This document shows, piece by piece, positions 35,123 through 43,704 of a stretch of DNA of 64,000 bases. The stretch is from Phycisphaerales bacterium (lineage in GTDB: Bacteria > Planctomycetota > Phycisphaerae > Phycisphaerales > SM1A02): NCBI GenBank assembly GCA_014238125.1, contig JABABS010000094.1, positions 1 through 64,000 on the forward strand, given 5' to 3'. The translations under genes and the position numbers were made by a program. The first letter of the stretch is position 1, and each line of letters begins with the position of its first letter. The notes under the pieces are model-generated. The model saw nothing but the letters and a program-made list of their open reading frames with translations, was not told the origin of the DNA and made no database searches.

Positions 35123-36058
35123 TCAATCCCAAATAGGAACTGTTTCATTTTTAGTGAAAATAGTAGTATCGTTAGAAGTCACAATAACCCAATTGTCACC
35201 TGAAGCCATTGGGTTGTCGGGATCAACATCTCCAAATTCTGCAGAAAATAGAATATCTGGTCGGAGCGTAGAACCATCAAGTGGCGAGTAGGTCATATTG
35301 GTGTTTATATAAGATTGAATCATCTTCGCTGAACCATCTCCGGTCACTGCAGCACCCTCCCACTGCTCAGATGGACCATGAAAGCCAAACGTGTGGGTTT
35401 TTCTAATATCGTATGGGTCTTCGCTTCCGGTGTATTGATCCACAACCAATAAATCGGTTGCCGAAACCTCAAGTTCCGGTCCACGATTACAAATAATGAC
35501 ATCTGTCGCACTTGAACCCGAATGCCACTTCATGCGTGGACGTTGCCCAACAAGCGCTTGGTGAGCATATGAATTGTGAGTAACTCCTTGCGTAAAATCT
35601 GCATTAAAGTCTGGGTCCCAGTGAAAGAGAGAACCATCATAAATATCATAGTTATAGGGAAAATCACTATCAGTACCATTCGTTCCATCTCCACCAGAAA
35701 TGACCCGAATGTTTGGGTTAGTTTCAACTGGGCTCACTGTGTTTGTAAAATCAAAAAATCGTTGCATCACCATCCATGACATTAATGCACTTGTAGTGTT
35801 GATGGCTGGATCAGGATTTTTCTCGTCAACAATCTCGCTGGGAAGCGGAAACTTTCCATCATTCCCAGTCGAGTACAAAACCATTGCTTGGTAAATTCCG
35901 CGCTGCTGAGTCAGGTCTTTCTTTGACCGAGCTGTTCTAAACGCTGCTGAAACCGTTGGTATCAGAATACTCGCGAGAATAATAAGGATTCCCACAACCA
36001 CCATCAATTCAATAAGAGTAAAACCAGAGCAATGTCGTTTATCAATGGATGTTCGCAT
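35123..36058 (-). CDS. Prepilin-like protein with type IV cleavage/methylation signal
   Basis: 311 residues. HCSGFTLIELMVVVGILIILASILIPTVSAAFRTAR is a canonical prepilin signal (Gly/Phe cut, Glu5, hydrophobic helix). The globular part contains an ITTSALMSWMVMQRFFDFTNT region, many Asp/Gly/Asn turns and an IWD end. It is a paralogue in architecture of the protein at 26.7-27.7 kb, though the globular parts look different. It is probably a pseudopilin of a type II-secretion-like machine. Single gene, followed by the tandem hairpins. Confidence 0.82.
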   Translation of the reverse strand: MRTSIDKRHCSGFTLIELMVVVGILIILASILIPTVSAAFRTARSKKDLTQQRGIYQAMVLYSTGNDGKFPLPSEIVDEKNPDPAINTTSALMSWMVMQRFFDFTNTVSPVETNPNIRVISGGDGTNGTDSDFPYNYDIYDGSLFHWDPDFNADFTQGVTHNSYAHQALVGQRPRMKWHSGSSATDVIICNRGPELEVSATDLLVVDQYTGSEDPYDIRKTHTFGFHGPSEQWEGAAVTGDGSAKMIQSYINTNMTYSPLDGSTLRPDILFSAEFGDVDPDNPMASGDNWVIVTSNDTTIFTKNETVPIWD

Positions 36059-36117
36059 ATGTTAAGGATACGCACTTCTCGTGCCTTTTGAACCAAAAAT
36101 ATTCGTTTTTTACCAAT

Positions 36118-37686
36118 CTAACCACGAGAACCCCAAAGCCAATTTCGCTCTTCCATTTTAAGGAGGTGGGCAAACAGACCAAAAACTAAAATCCCCGCCC
36201 CCACAGTGGCTGCGAGCTTGGTGCAAGTTTGCAACCATGAAAACGTTGGCTCGTCAGGTAAAAAAACTAATGAAAGTGAAACGGCGAGTGACATCATGAG
36301 GGTTGCAACCACTGTCTTCATCCATGATGCCACAACGGTTTTGTCTGCGGGAACATCAACATGTTTTCTAATAACTCGCATCAATATCCCAACTTGAATA
36401 ACTGCGCAAAAGGCAGTGGACCACGCAAGCCCAGCCGTACCAAGTGGCGTCCAAATTAATATCACGTTCAATGTCAAATTCAATGCAATCATACGTACAG
36501 CGATTCTCACCGGCGTTTTCATGTCATCTACTGCATAAAACGCACGAGTAAGTACTTGCGTCATTGAGTATGCCCAGATTGCAGTTCCATACCCAAGTAG
36601 AATAAAACCAACTTCAGCCGTATCTCCACTTGTAAACATTCCACCTTGAAACACCACGCCAGAAAGCAAATCACGCACAAGCATTAACCCTGCGCTTGCT
36701 GGTAATCCAATAAAAACAACTAATCGCAAGCCACGACGAACAGTGTCACCAAAGGCATCTCGTTTTGTTGCTTGTGATGCAAGCAATGGAAAAATAGCGG
36801 TTCCAACTGCAATGCCAAACACTCCAAGTGGAAATTGAAACAATCGAGAAGCAAAATTAAGCGAAGCGTTTGCGCCTTCGCCAAGTGGGTATGCAAATCC
36901 AAATATAGTTGAACCAATTAAAATGGGGTAACTTGCAATGAAACCGTCAAGGAGTGTGTTTAGTTGCATCGTCCCAAGGCCGATGATTGTTGGAATCAAC
37001 TTACGTTTCATTTCGCGAAGATCTTGTTTGCCGCACTCACTTTCGCTTGTCCACCAAACAATATCCTTAAGCGCGTGTAAAGACCAAGCAACTTGCAACA
37101 ATCCTGCAATTACAACTGCGATGCCCACCGCCACCATGTGGTTTTCAACAGAAGTGAAAACATCTGCAAACAAAAGTGTAGCCACAATCATGCATGCATT
37201 TAGAAGAATTGGTGCCGCGGCTGTTGGGCCAAACCTTCCGTGTGTTTGCAAAATGCCCCCTAGAACAGCAACGACACAAACTAGCGGCATATAGGGCAAC
37301 ATGGTCATCATTAATCCAAACGTGCCATCTGGTCGCGGCGCCCATGTCATGAGTGCCCACAACAATAATTCGCCAAGTACTACAACAACACCAAGAAACA
37401 CGATGAGTTTTGCAATGGTGAGCGAAGCGAGAGCCTTTGCTCTAGCTGGATTTTCTTGTAACAACTTTGAATATGCAGGAAGAAAAGCCGCAGAAAGCGC
37501 ACCTTCACCAAACAACCTGCGTGCCAAATTTGGAATCAAAAAAGCAAAGAAAAATGCAGAAGAAACAGCCCCCGCACCAAAAGTGCGACTGATAGCAGCA
37601 TCTCTACCAAGTCCAGCAATGCGACTCAGCAAGGTGATCGACCAAACAGTGCGAGTGTTTTTTTCTAAATTGTCTTTGTGTGACAC
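36118..37686 (-). CDS. murJ: Lipid II flippase MurJ
   Basis: About 522 residues from a GTG at 37686; a TTG at 37707 is the other candidate start. A MOP-superfamily protein with about 14 membrane helices. Signature pieces: LLSRIAGLGRDAAISRTFGAG, AFFFAFLIPNLARRLFGEGALSAAFLPAY (MurJ motif with the essential Arg residues), NFASRLFQFPLGVFGIAVGTAIFPLLA and LTRAFYAVDDMKTPVRIA. It moves lipid-linked peptidoglycan precursor across the inner membrane. It follows the VanZ-like gene and parA on one transcript. Confidence 0.93.
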   Translation of the reverse strand: MSHKDNLEKNTRTVWSITLLSRIAGLGRDAAISRTFGAGAVSSAFFFAFLIPNLARRLFGEGALSAAFLPAYSKLLQENPARAKALASLTIAKLIVFLGVVVVLGELLLWALMTWAPRPDGTFGLMMTMLPYMPLVCVVAVLGGILQTHGRFGPTAAAPILLNACMIVATLLFADVFTSVENHMVAVGIAVVIAGLLQVAWSLHALKDIVWWTSESECGKQDLREMKRKLIPTIIGLGTMQLNTLLDGFIASYPILIGSTIFGFAYPLGEGANASLNFASRLFQFPLGVFGIAVGTAIFPLLASQATKRDAFGDTVRRGLRLVVFIGLPASAGLMLVRDLLSGVVFQGGMFTSGDTAEVGFILLGYGTAIWAYSMTQVLTRAFYAVDDMKTPVRIAVRMIALNLTLNVILIWTPLGTAGLAWSTAFCAVIQVGILMRVIRKHVDVPADKTVVASWMKTVVATLMMSLAVSLSLVFLPDEPTFSWLQTCTKLAATVGAGILVFGLFAHLLKMEERNWLWGSRG

Positions 37687-37691
37687 CGTTA

Positions 37692-38459
37692 TTACATCGT
37701 CTCGCAAGTGGAATTGTCAATAATTGCTGCTCGCCAAATTCTTGCGCTTCCGATTGTAAAAACCGATAGACCTATCGTATACGAACCAACTTCAATTGCC
37801 GATGTTACAAAACCAGCGGCGAGGGCAAAGATGGCAAGGACTAATATTTTAGGTAATATTTTTTTTATTAGTTCATTTTCCAAACAACGTGCCCATTTCG
37901 AAACGATCGCCAATAACACTGCTGCAGTGATAAGCAAACCCAAACACAACGAAAGTGGTGCGTAACTTACAAGATAGGTTTTCCATAAAAACTTCCAGAT
38001 AACAATACTAATGCTCACCGTTCCAACAATTGCAACTGGGCATAACACGATCCAAGTAAATGTTCTTGACAAGAGCATGTCAACTTTTTTTTGCATTACA
38101 AGTAATTTGGGTAGTGAAAGATTTCCCATCCAACTAGCTGCAGAAACGATACCGAGCATACTTGCCGTGAGATCGGCGGTGCTAAATGGGCGATCCAGTG
38201 GAAGCAGTGCTTGCGTGATTTCGTCAATAAGTGCCCAGAAAAGGAGCAAGCAAACAACAGTTCTTTTTTGTTTTATCCATCCCGTGGACCAAAACGTCAT
38301 TGCTAAAACACCAAACGAAACAAAGTGGAACATTTTATCTGGTGATATAAATATAGGGTTTTCAGATTTCTGCATCGCCGGCACGTGCGTTGCTGTGGTC
38401 ACAACAGCAAACCACAAACAAAACGCAATTTTCCAGTGCAGTTGGGTGCTTTTACTCAT
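37692..38459 (-). CDS. VanZ-like membrane protein
   Basis: 255 residues from the ATG at 38459, which overlaps the end of parA by 8 bp. The N-terminal half has the VanZ-like pattern PDKMFHFVSFGVLAMTFW, LLLFWALIDEITQALLPLDRPFSTADLTASMLG, with acidic and Asp/His residues between membrane helices. The C-terminal half adds about three more helices. VanZ relatives are linked with envelope stress and glycopeptide resistance, but the biochemical function is unknown. Its neighbour murJ fits an envelope role. Confidence 0.8.
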   Translation of the reverse strand: MSKSTQLHWKIAFCLWFAVVTTATHVPAMQKSENPIFISPDKMFHFVSFGVLAMTFWSTGWIKQKRTVVCLLLFWALIDEITQALLPLDRPFSTADLTASMLGIVSAASWMGNLSLPKLLVMQKKVDMLLSRTFTWIVLCPVAIVGTVSISIVIWKFLWKTYLVSYAPLSLCLGLLITAAVLLAIVSKWARCLENELIKKILPKILVLAIFALAAGFVTSAIEVGSYTIGLSVFTIGSARIWRAAIIDNSTCETM

Positions 38460-39300
38460 TACCAAGTGGTTGTGGTTCTGGCTCTTCTACTGGATTAGTG
38501 TTTTGCGATGCACAAGCCACTAGATTTACAGCAAGTTTCTTGTAATCATTTGCACCAGCGCAATCTGGTTCATAATCAAAAATTGTTTGGCCAAAACTAG
38601 GAGCTTCTGCAAGTTTTACATTTCTGCGAATTGGCGGGTCAAGAATAACGCAGTTTTTCCAAGGAACTTCTTGGTCGCGAGATGCATCAAAAAATTCTTG
38701 CAAATCATCGACTACTTCGCGAGCAAGTTTTGTATTTCGCTCGTGCATGCAAAGAACAATTCCTGTAACGCGAAGTTTTGGGTTGAGTCCGCCAACAAGA
38801 AGTGAAACTGTTTCGAACAACCGACTCACTCCTTGCAGTGCTAGGAAGTGCGTTTGCATTGGAACGATTAATTCTTCTGCTGCAGCAAGTGCGTTGATTG
38901 TTAATAGTCCAAGACTCGGCGGGCAGTCAATGATGACAAAATCATATTCGCAAAGAACGGGTGCTAATTTTTTGGATAGCAAATCATGGCGATCAGTTTT
39001 TGCGGCCAATTCAGATTCCGCCGCCGCAAGGTCGACTTCACTTGTGACAAGATCAATGTTTTCACGAGCTTTGATCCGAGCATCTGTGATTGGAACTTCG
39101 TCATCGATAAGTAAGTCATAAACAGATGTTGCTGCATCCTCGACACCAAAGTGTAAACCAAGGTGTGTTTGCGGATCTAGGTCGATCACTAAGATTTTGT
39201 TTCCCATTGCAGCCAAAGCCGCTGCAAGGTTTACAGTCGTGGTGGTTTTGCCTACACCACCCTTCTGGTTCAGAATTGCAATGATTCTTGTGCTGCTCAC
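38452..39300 (-). CDS. parA: Chromosome partitioning ATPase ParA (Soj)
   Basis: 282 residues, GTG start at 39300. Deviant Walker A NQKGGVGKTTTTVNLAAAL at 11-29, DLDPQ, FVIIDCPPSLGLLTINAL (Walker B) and LDPPIRRNVKLAEAPSFGQTIFDYEPDCAGANDY near the C-terminus are diagnostic of Soj-type chromosomal ParA. It drives origin segregation with ParB on parS. Here it is not next to parB, which is at 48.9-49.9 kb on the opposite strand. It heads a parA - vanZ-like - murJ operon. A TATACT box lies 8 nt before the start. Confidence 0.95.
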   Translation of the reverse strand: MSSTRIIAILNQKGGVGKTTTTVNLAAALAAMGNKILVIDLDPQTHLGLHFGVEDAATSVYDLLIDDEVPITDARIKARENIDLVTSEVDLAAAESELAAKTDRHDLLSKKLAPVLCEYDFVIIDCPPSLGLLTINALAAAEELIVPMQTHFLALQGVSRLFETVSLLVGGLNPKLRVTGIVLCMHERNTKLAREVVDDLQEFFDASRDQEVPWKNCVILDPPIRRNVKLAEAPSFGQTIFDYEPDCAGANDYKKLAVNLVACASQNTNPVEEPEPQPLGNE

Positions 39301-39308
39301 AGCGTAAA

Positions 39309-39314
39309 GTATAC
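39309..39314 (-). promoter_or_regulatory. -10-like box (TATACT) of parA
   Basis: Minus-strand TATACT, 8 nt before the GTG of parA; just upstream of it is the 11-bp inverted repeat at 39325-39351. Confidence 0.45.
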
Positions 39315-39324
39315 CTACCCCGCC

Positions 39325-39351
39325 AATAAACTACCTCGTAGGTAGTTTATT
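39325..39351. repeat. Perfect 11-bp inverted repeat upstream of parA
   Basis: AATAAACTACC-TCGTA-GGTAGTTTATT. It lies 11 bp behind the parA -10-like box, in the -35 zone, and also 36 bp after the recO stop. It may be an operator of parA or a second recO terminator. Confidence 0.55.
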
Positions 39352-39352
39352 C

Positions 39353-39386
39353 AAATAAAAAACGCACTTTCTATAGAAGCGTATTT
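39353..39386 (-). terminator. Intrinsic terminator of recO
   Basis: Starting at the recO stop on the minus strand: an A-run, then ACGC-TTC-TATA-GAA-(AGT)-GCGT and TTTTTTATTT. The stem plus T-tract is a good Rho-independent terminator separating recO from parA. Confidence 0.65.
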
Positions 39387-39387
39387 T

Positions 39388-40101
39388 TTATTCTCCCCAC
39401 ATCCAGCGCATGGCGGATGTTTCTTTGCCGATGAGGTCACGGAGATAATGTGCCAAGAGGCGATTTGCTCGTTCCATTGCATCAGGCTCAACAGGTTGCA
39501 TATTTTGGTCATCACTGAGCATCTGCAACAAATCAATCGTTTCTCGGCGGACGCGGACACGATCAGCCTCGCCTGTGTCTAAAACAACCCCACCAATAGC
39601 AGAACTAAACGCAAGAATTTCATCGCCATCACAAGCGTGATTCACAAGTGTGGGCTTGTAACCTGTTTCTACAAGCAATGTCCATTGAAATTGTAATAGT
39701 GGCCAATCAATAGAATGTCCATCGTCTACGCGGTCTAGTGTCATACAAAGTGCATCAAAAACTTTCTGGTACGGATCATGATCGGTTATTAATCTACCAA
39801 CAAGATCTATCGCATAAATTGCCGCCTTGTTCACTTGCAAATCATTTCTTACTTGCCACCAAACTTGCTCAAGCCGCCACTCGGTAAGCAACGCGAGATC
39901 CGTTGTTGGTTTTATTCGAGCTACAATATTTCCTCGCGTTGCGGGATCAAAACCACCCGAAAAAGGTCCTTTGTCGCGTTTGGAACCTTTTGCTAAACCG
40001 CGAATAATTCCCCGTTCCCTTGTCAATAAACTTACTGTTTGACTGGTTTCTGAAAAATCCCAGCACCGCAAACAAATTGCTGTGTCAGAAAGAATCGTCA
40101 T
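39388..40101 (-). CDS. recO: DNA repair protein RecO
   Basis: 237 residues from the ATG at 40101, 2 bp behind the stop of the M16 peptidase gene. OB-fold start (DTAICLRCWDFSETSQTVSLLTRERGIIRGLAKGSKR) and helical C-terminal part (VNKAAIYAIDLVGRLITDHDPYQKVFDALCMTLDRVD, LQFQWTLLVETGYKPTL). The zinc Cys residues of many RecO proteins are mostly absent. RecO loads RecA onto SSB-coated DNA. Last gene of lpd - M16 - recO. Confidence 0.85.
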   Translation of the reverse strand: MTILSDTAICLRCWDFSETSQTVSLLTRERGIIRGLAKGSKRDKGPFSGGFDPATRGNIVARIKPTTDLALLTEWRLEQVWWQVRNDLQVNKAAIYAIDLVGRLITDHDPYQKVFDALCMTLDRVDDGHSIDWPLLQFQWTLLVETGYKPTLVNHACDGDEILAFSSAIGGVVLDTGEADRVRVRRETIDLLQMLSDDQNMQPVEPDAMERANRLLAHYLRDLIGKETSAMRWMWGE

Positions 40102-40103
40102 TG

Positions 40104-41321
40104 TTAATGCTTCGTTGATGCAACAAAAAGTGGCTCCCACGGATATGCTTCTGCCGCGTCTTTCAAGTCACTCAATGTGAGTGATTCTAGTTTTCGTAGT
40201 TCATCTTCAAGCGAACAATACACACCCGTTGTAGTTAGTAAACTTCCGAGTCGTTGCATGCGACCTGCTGGAAGTTCTGAGCCAACAGCTGCTGCTGTTG
40301 CCGATTTGGCTACAACTCGGGTAAGATCTGATTGCGTGAGTGCTGATGTAATTTTAGAAAGTTCATCTTGCAATATTTCAGTCACTTGAACTGCATTCTC
40401 AGGTGCACACACTGCATACGCAAGTTGTTCGCCATATCCATCGTTTGGATCTACATTTGCACCAGCTTCTTCAGCAAGTCCTTTGTCAACAAGTGACCAA
40501 TACAACCGAGAGCCATCGCCACCACCAAGAATCGATGCAAGTGCTGCAGAAGCGTATCGGAGATCATCTTGCGCTGTCACACCCTGCATCACCATAATGA
40601 CATAGTGTTGACGCAAATCAGGAATCACAACTTCACGTGTTCCAGAATGTCTAACAACTTCCACGGGGCCTCGCGTTGCACCTGTTCTTTTCCAAGCCCC
40701 GCACTTACTTGCAATTGTGTCGACCATTGCATCGAAGTCGACGTTTCCAGCTAATGCAACGATTGTATTATCCGCGCTATAGCGGTCATCAAAATACTCT
40801 TGCATTGAGTCGCGCTGCATGCTGTTGATCGTTTCAGGTGTTCCCAAAACGCGAAAACCCAATGGGTGGTTTCCATAATATTGTTCCATCGCCTGTTCAT
40901 ACAAGACCCAAAACGGCTGATCATCATACATCGCTATTTCTTCAAGAATCACACTTTTTTCTGCATCAAAATCTACTTGTCGAAGCGCTGGTCTCAAAAT
41001 ATCAGCGAGAATATCATGCACTTCAACAATTGATTCTGGTAAAGACGCTCCCCAAAACGCTGTCATTTCACTAGATGTAAACGCGTTGTGCTTCGCCCCA
41101 AGATCGTCAAACGCCAAGTCAACTTGTTGGGCAGTTCTGGTATCGGTTCCCTTAAACATCATGTGTTCTAAAAAATGACTAACGCCCATCAGTGCTGCTT
41201 CTTCGTCACGCGCACCTGTCTTCACAAAGAAACCAATCGCAGCACTTGCTGCATCCGTTGAAGTTTCCGCGACAATACGCAAACCATTCTCTAATGTTGT
41301 TTCATTAAATCCAGAAGTCAA
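40104..41321 (-). CDS. M16-family zinc metallopeptidase
   Basis: 405 residues, TTG start overlapping the lpd stop (TTGA). Inverted zinc motif HFLEHMMFKGT (HxxEH) near residues 47-51 with the downstream Glu in EKSVILEEIAMYDD, then NTIVALAGNVDFDAMVD and the C-terminal M16 domain (GGGDGSRLYWSLVDKGLAEEAGANVDPNDGYG). This is the single-chain processing-peptidase-like form common in bacteria. No signal peptide is visible, so it is probably cytoplasmic. Confidence 0.92.
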   Translation of the reverse strand: MTSGFNETTLENGLRIVAETSTDAASAAIGFFVKTGARDEEAALMGVSHFLEHMMFKGTDTRTAQQVDLAFDDLGAKHNAFTSSEMTAFWGASLPESIVEVHDILADILRPALRQVDFDAEKSVILEEIAMYDDQPFWVLYEQAMEQYYGNHPLGFRVLGTPETINSMQRDSMQEYFDDRYSADNTIVALAGNVDFDAMVDTIASKCGAWKRTGATRGPVEVVRHSGTREVVIPDLRQHYVIMVMQGVTAQDDLRYASAALASILGGGDGSRLYWSLVDKGLAEEAGANVDPNDGYGEQLAYAVCAPENAVQVTEILQDELSKITSALTQSDLTRVVAKSATAAAVGSELPAGRMQRLGSLLTTTGVYCSLEDELRKLESLTLSDLKDAAEAYPWEPLFVASTKH

Positions 41322-42784
41322 TTGTGAATCATTCTTCCTTCCGTACCCATAGCAGCTTCGTGAATCGATTCTGCCATGGTCGGATGTGCGTGCATCGTGG
41401 AAATAATATCTTCTACGGTCGCTTCAAGACGAATAGCCAATCCAACCTCGGCTATCAATTCACTTGCATCTTTCCCAATAATATGTACACCCAAAATTTC
41501 GCCGTATTTTTTACTTGCAAGAAATTTAACAAAACCATCTGCTGCGTCTACGGCTATCGCTTTTCCATGTGCTTTCAAAGAATAAACGCCTTTTGTAAAT
41601 TCAACACCCTCATCAATTAATTCCGCTTCTGTTTTACCGATCGAAGCAACTTGTGGGTTCGTATACGTACAAGCGGGTATAGAAGTGTAATCAACACCAA
41701 GTGTGTGATGACCAGCCATTCTCTCGACACAAGTAACTGCTTCTTCGGACGCAACGTGGGCAAGAAGCGGCGCGCCAATAATGTCACCAACTGCAAACAC
41801 TCCTGGAACGTTTGTTTCATACGTCGGCTCAGCGACAAGTTTAGCGTCTGTCTTTATAAAACCACGATCCAATGCAAGTCCCAGCGAATCATCAAACAAT
41901 CCGTCCGTTCGTGGGCCAACACCAATTGCAACTAACACTATTTGCGCCTGAACCGATGTTTCCTTGTCATTCTTTGTAAAGGTAACAGTTGCACCGTTTT
42001 CATTTCGTTCAACGGATTTCACTGCCGAAGAGGTGTGGATATTCATTCCCTGCTTTTTAAATGCACGATGCGCATGTTTACTAACTTCTTCATCTTCAAC
42101 AGGAAGAATTCGATCTAGCATTTCAACTATAGTCACCTCCGCGCCAAATGCATTGTACACATATGCAAACTCCATACCGATCGCGCCTGATCCGATCACA
42201 ACAACAGAGTCTGGCTTTTCATCAAGCGTCATCGCTTTGGAAGAGTTCACAATTACTTTGTGATCACATGGTGCAAATGGAAGTTCACGGGGCTTCGCGC
42301 CAGTTGCAACCATCACGCGGTCTGAAGTAATCGTTTCAACAACTTCGCTCCCAATACCACTGTAATAATCACCGCAGGGTGAAAGAATTTCAACTTTGCA
42401 AGGTGAACTATTTGTTGCTCCTGAAACAATATGTGCATGTCCTTGCACGTGCTCAATGCCATTCTTTTTGAATAAGTAGCCAACGCCATTGTTAAGTTGC
42501 TCGGTAATTTTCCGAGATCGTCCAATGTATTTTCCCCAATCAACTACCACTTCTTTTGCGGTAATTCCCCACGATTCTCCATGATTTACAAACTCACTGT
42601 ACATCTCGGCGCCGTGCAACAAGGCTTTTGATGGAATACAACCCCAATTCAAGCACACCCCGCCGAGTTTGTCTCGGTCGATGCACGCAACTTTCATACC
42701 AAGTTGTGCCCCGCGGATCGCTCCAACATACCCGCCGGGCCCTGCACCAATCACAATTAAATCAAAATGTCGTTGATCGCTCAC
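41318..42784 (-). CDS. lpd: Dihydrolipoyl dehydrogenase
   Basis: 488 residues, GTG start with an AAAGGA site upstream. FAD site GAGPGGYVGAIRGAQLG, redox-active disulfide GGVCLNWGCIPSKAL (CxxxxC), NAD site VIGSGAIGMEFAYVYNAFGAEVTIVE, and the C-terminal HAHPTMAESIHEAAM with the catalytic His-Glu pair. It is the E3 component shared by 2-oxoacid dehydrogenases and the glycine cleavage system. No E1 or E2 gene is in the window. It begins the lpd - M16 - recO operon. Confidence 0.96.
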   Translation of the reverse strand: MSDQRHFDLIVIGAGPGGYVGAIRGAQLGMKVACIDRDKLGGVCLNWGCIPSKALLHGAEMYSEFVNHGESWGITAKEVVVDWGKYIGRSRKITEQLNNGVGYLFKKNGIEHVQGHAHIVSGATNSSPCKVEILSPCGDYYSGIGSEVVETITSDRVMVATGAKPRELPFAPCDHKVIVNSSKAMTLDEKPDSVVVIGSGAIGMEFAYVYNAFGAEVTIVEMLDRILPVEDEEVSKHAHRAFKKQGMNIHTSSAVKSVERNENGATVTFTKNDKETSVQAQIVLVAIGVGPRTDGLFDDSLGLALDRGFIKTDAKLVAEPTYETNVPGVFAVGDIIGAPLLAHVASEEAVTCVERMAGHHTLGVDYTSIPACTYTNPQVASIGKTEAELIDEGVEFTKGVYSLKAHGKAIAVDAADGFVKFLASKKYGEILGVHIIGKDASELIAEVGLAIRLEATVEDIISTMHAHPTMAESIHEAAMGTEGRMIHN

Positions 42785-42909
42785 AAAAGCGTCCTTTCTA
42801 TTGCTAGTGTTAAGTACGAGAAGTAGTTATTCTATCAAACCAAGATACGGCAAGGTTGCTCCGCTACGCGTATCATGTCCAAATTAGACTCTAGCGACAG
42901 GAAGATTTA

Positions 42910-43674
42910 GTGCGAACTGCAATTATTAGTGACATCCATGGAAACCTCGAAGCACTCACGACAGTGCTCGATGATATTGATCAGCGTTCGATAGATCAAA
43001 TTATATCTTTGGGTGACATTCTGGGATATGGTCCTGATCCAAAACAGTGTGTTGACCTAGTAGCAAAACGGTGCGAGTGGTCTCTTCTTGGAAATCACGA
43101 TTACGGTGCCCTATATGAACCAACCAACTTTAATAAAGCTGCTGAAGATGCTGCGTATTGGACTCGAGCACAGTTTGATGCTGAAGAGGATAAGGAAATC
43201 GCAGCAAAACGTTGGGAATTTCTTGGTGGACTTCGCGTTCGCACAAACTTGGGCGATTTTCTTTGCGTGCATGGAACGCCTCGCAGACCAATTAACGAAT
43301 ATCTTTTTCCTGATGACGCGATTAATTCACCCGTCAAAATGAAACTAATTTTCGATCGAATTCCAAAACACGCGATGTCTGGGCACACACACGTGCCGGG
43401 CATCTTTACGGACGAGCCAGATTTTTACCCACCAGATGATCTTAATGATTCTTCATTTAATTACAATCAAGATGACCACTTCATCATTAATCCAGGCTCG
43501 GTTGGGCAGCCTCGTGACCTCGATCCGCGAAGCAGTTATGCAATTCTTGACGACGAAGCCTCCATGGTCGAGTTTTTTAGGCTTGACTACGATATCGAAG
43601 CCGTCCGCGAAAAAATTCATGCAATACCAGAACTTAGCAACTGGCTCGGGGATCGGCTCCTTGAAGGACGGTAA
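42910..43674 (+). CDS. Calcineurin-like metallophosphoesterase (YfcE/MJ0936-like)
   Basis: 254 residues, GTG start with AGGAAG upstream. All five metallophosphoesterase blocks are present: SDIHGNLEAL, GDILGYG, GNHDYGAL, a VHGTP block and GHTHVPG. A 30-residue acidic insertion (DEPDFYPPDDLNDSSFNYNQDD) precedes the INPGSVGQPRDLDPRSSYAI motif typical of cytoplasmic DNA/protein phosphatase-like members. The substrate is unknown. It is monocistronic, 30 bp ahead of yidC. Confidence 0.88.
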   Translation: MRTAIISDIHGNLEALTTVLDDIDQRSIDQIISLGDILGYGPDPKQCVDLVAKRCEWSLLGNHDYGALYEPTNFNKAAEDAAYWTRAQFDAEEDKEIAAKRWEFLGGLRVRTNLGDFLCVHGTPRRPINEYLFPDDAINSPVKMKLIFDRIPKHAMSGHTHVPGIFTDEPDFYPPDDLNDSSFNYNQDDHFIINPGSVGQPRDLDPRSSYAILDDEASMVEFFRLDYDIEAVREKIHAIPELSNWLGDRLLEGR

Positions 43675-43704
43675 ACAAATCTCCCTTTATAGAAGAAACG
43701 CACT

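Noticed and set aside
34918..35148. A 76-codon minus-strand frame across the tandem hairpins
   Set aside because: It spans two terminator-like palindromes and overlaps the prepilin gene end; the composition is not convincing.
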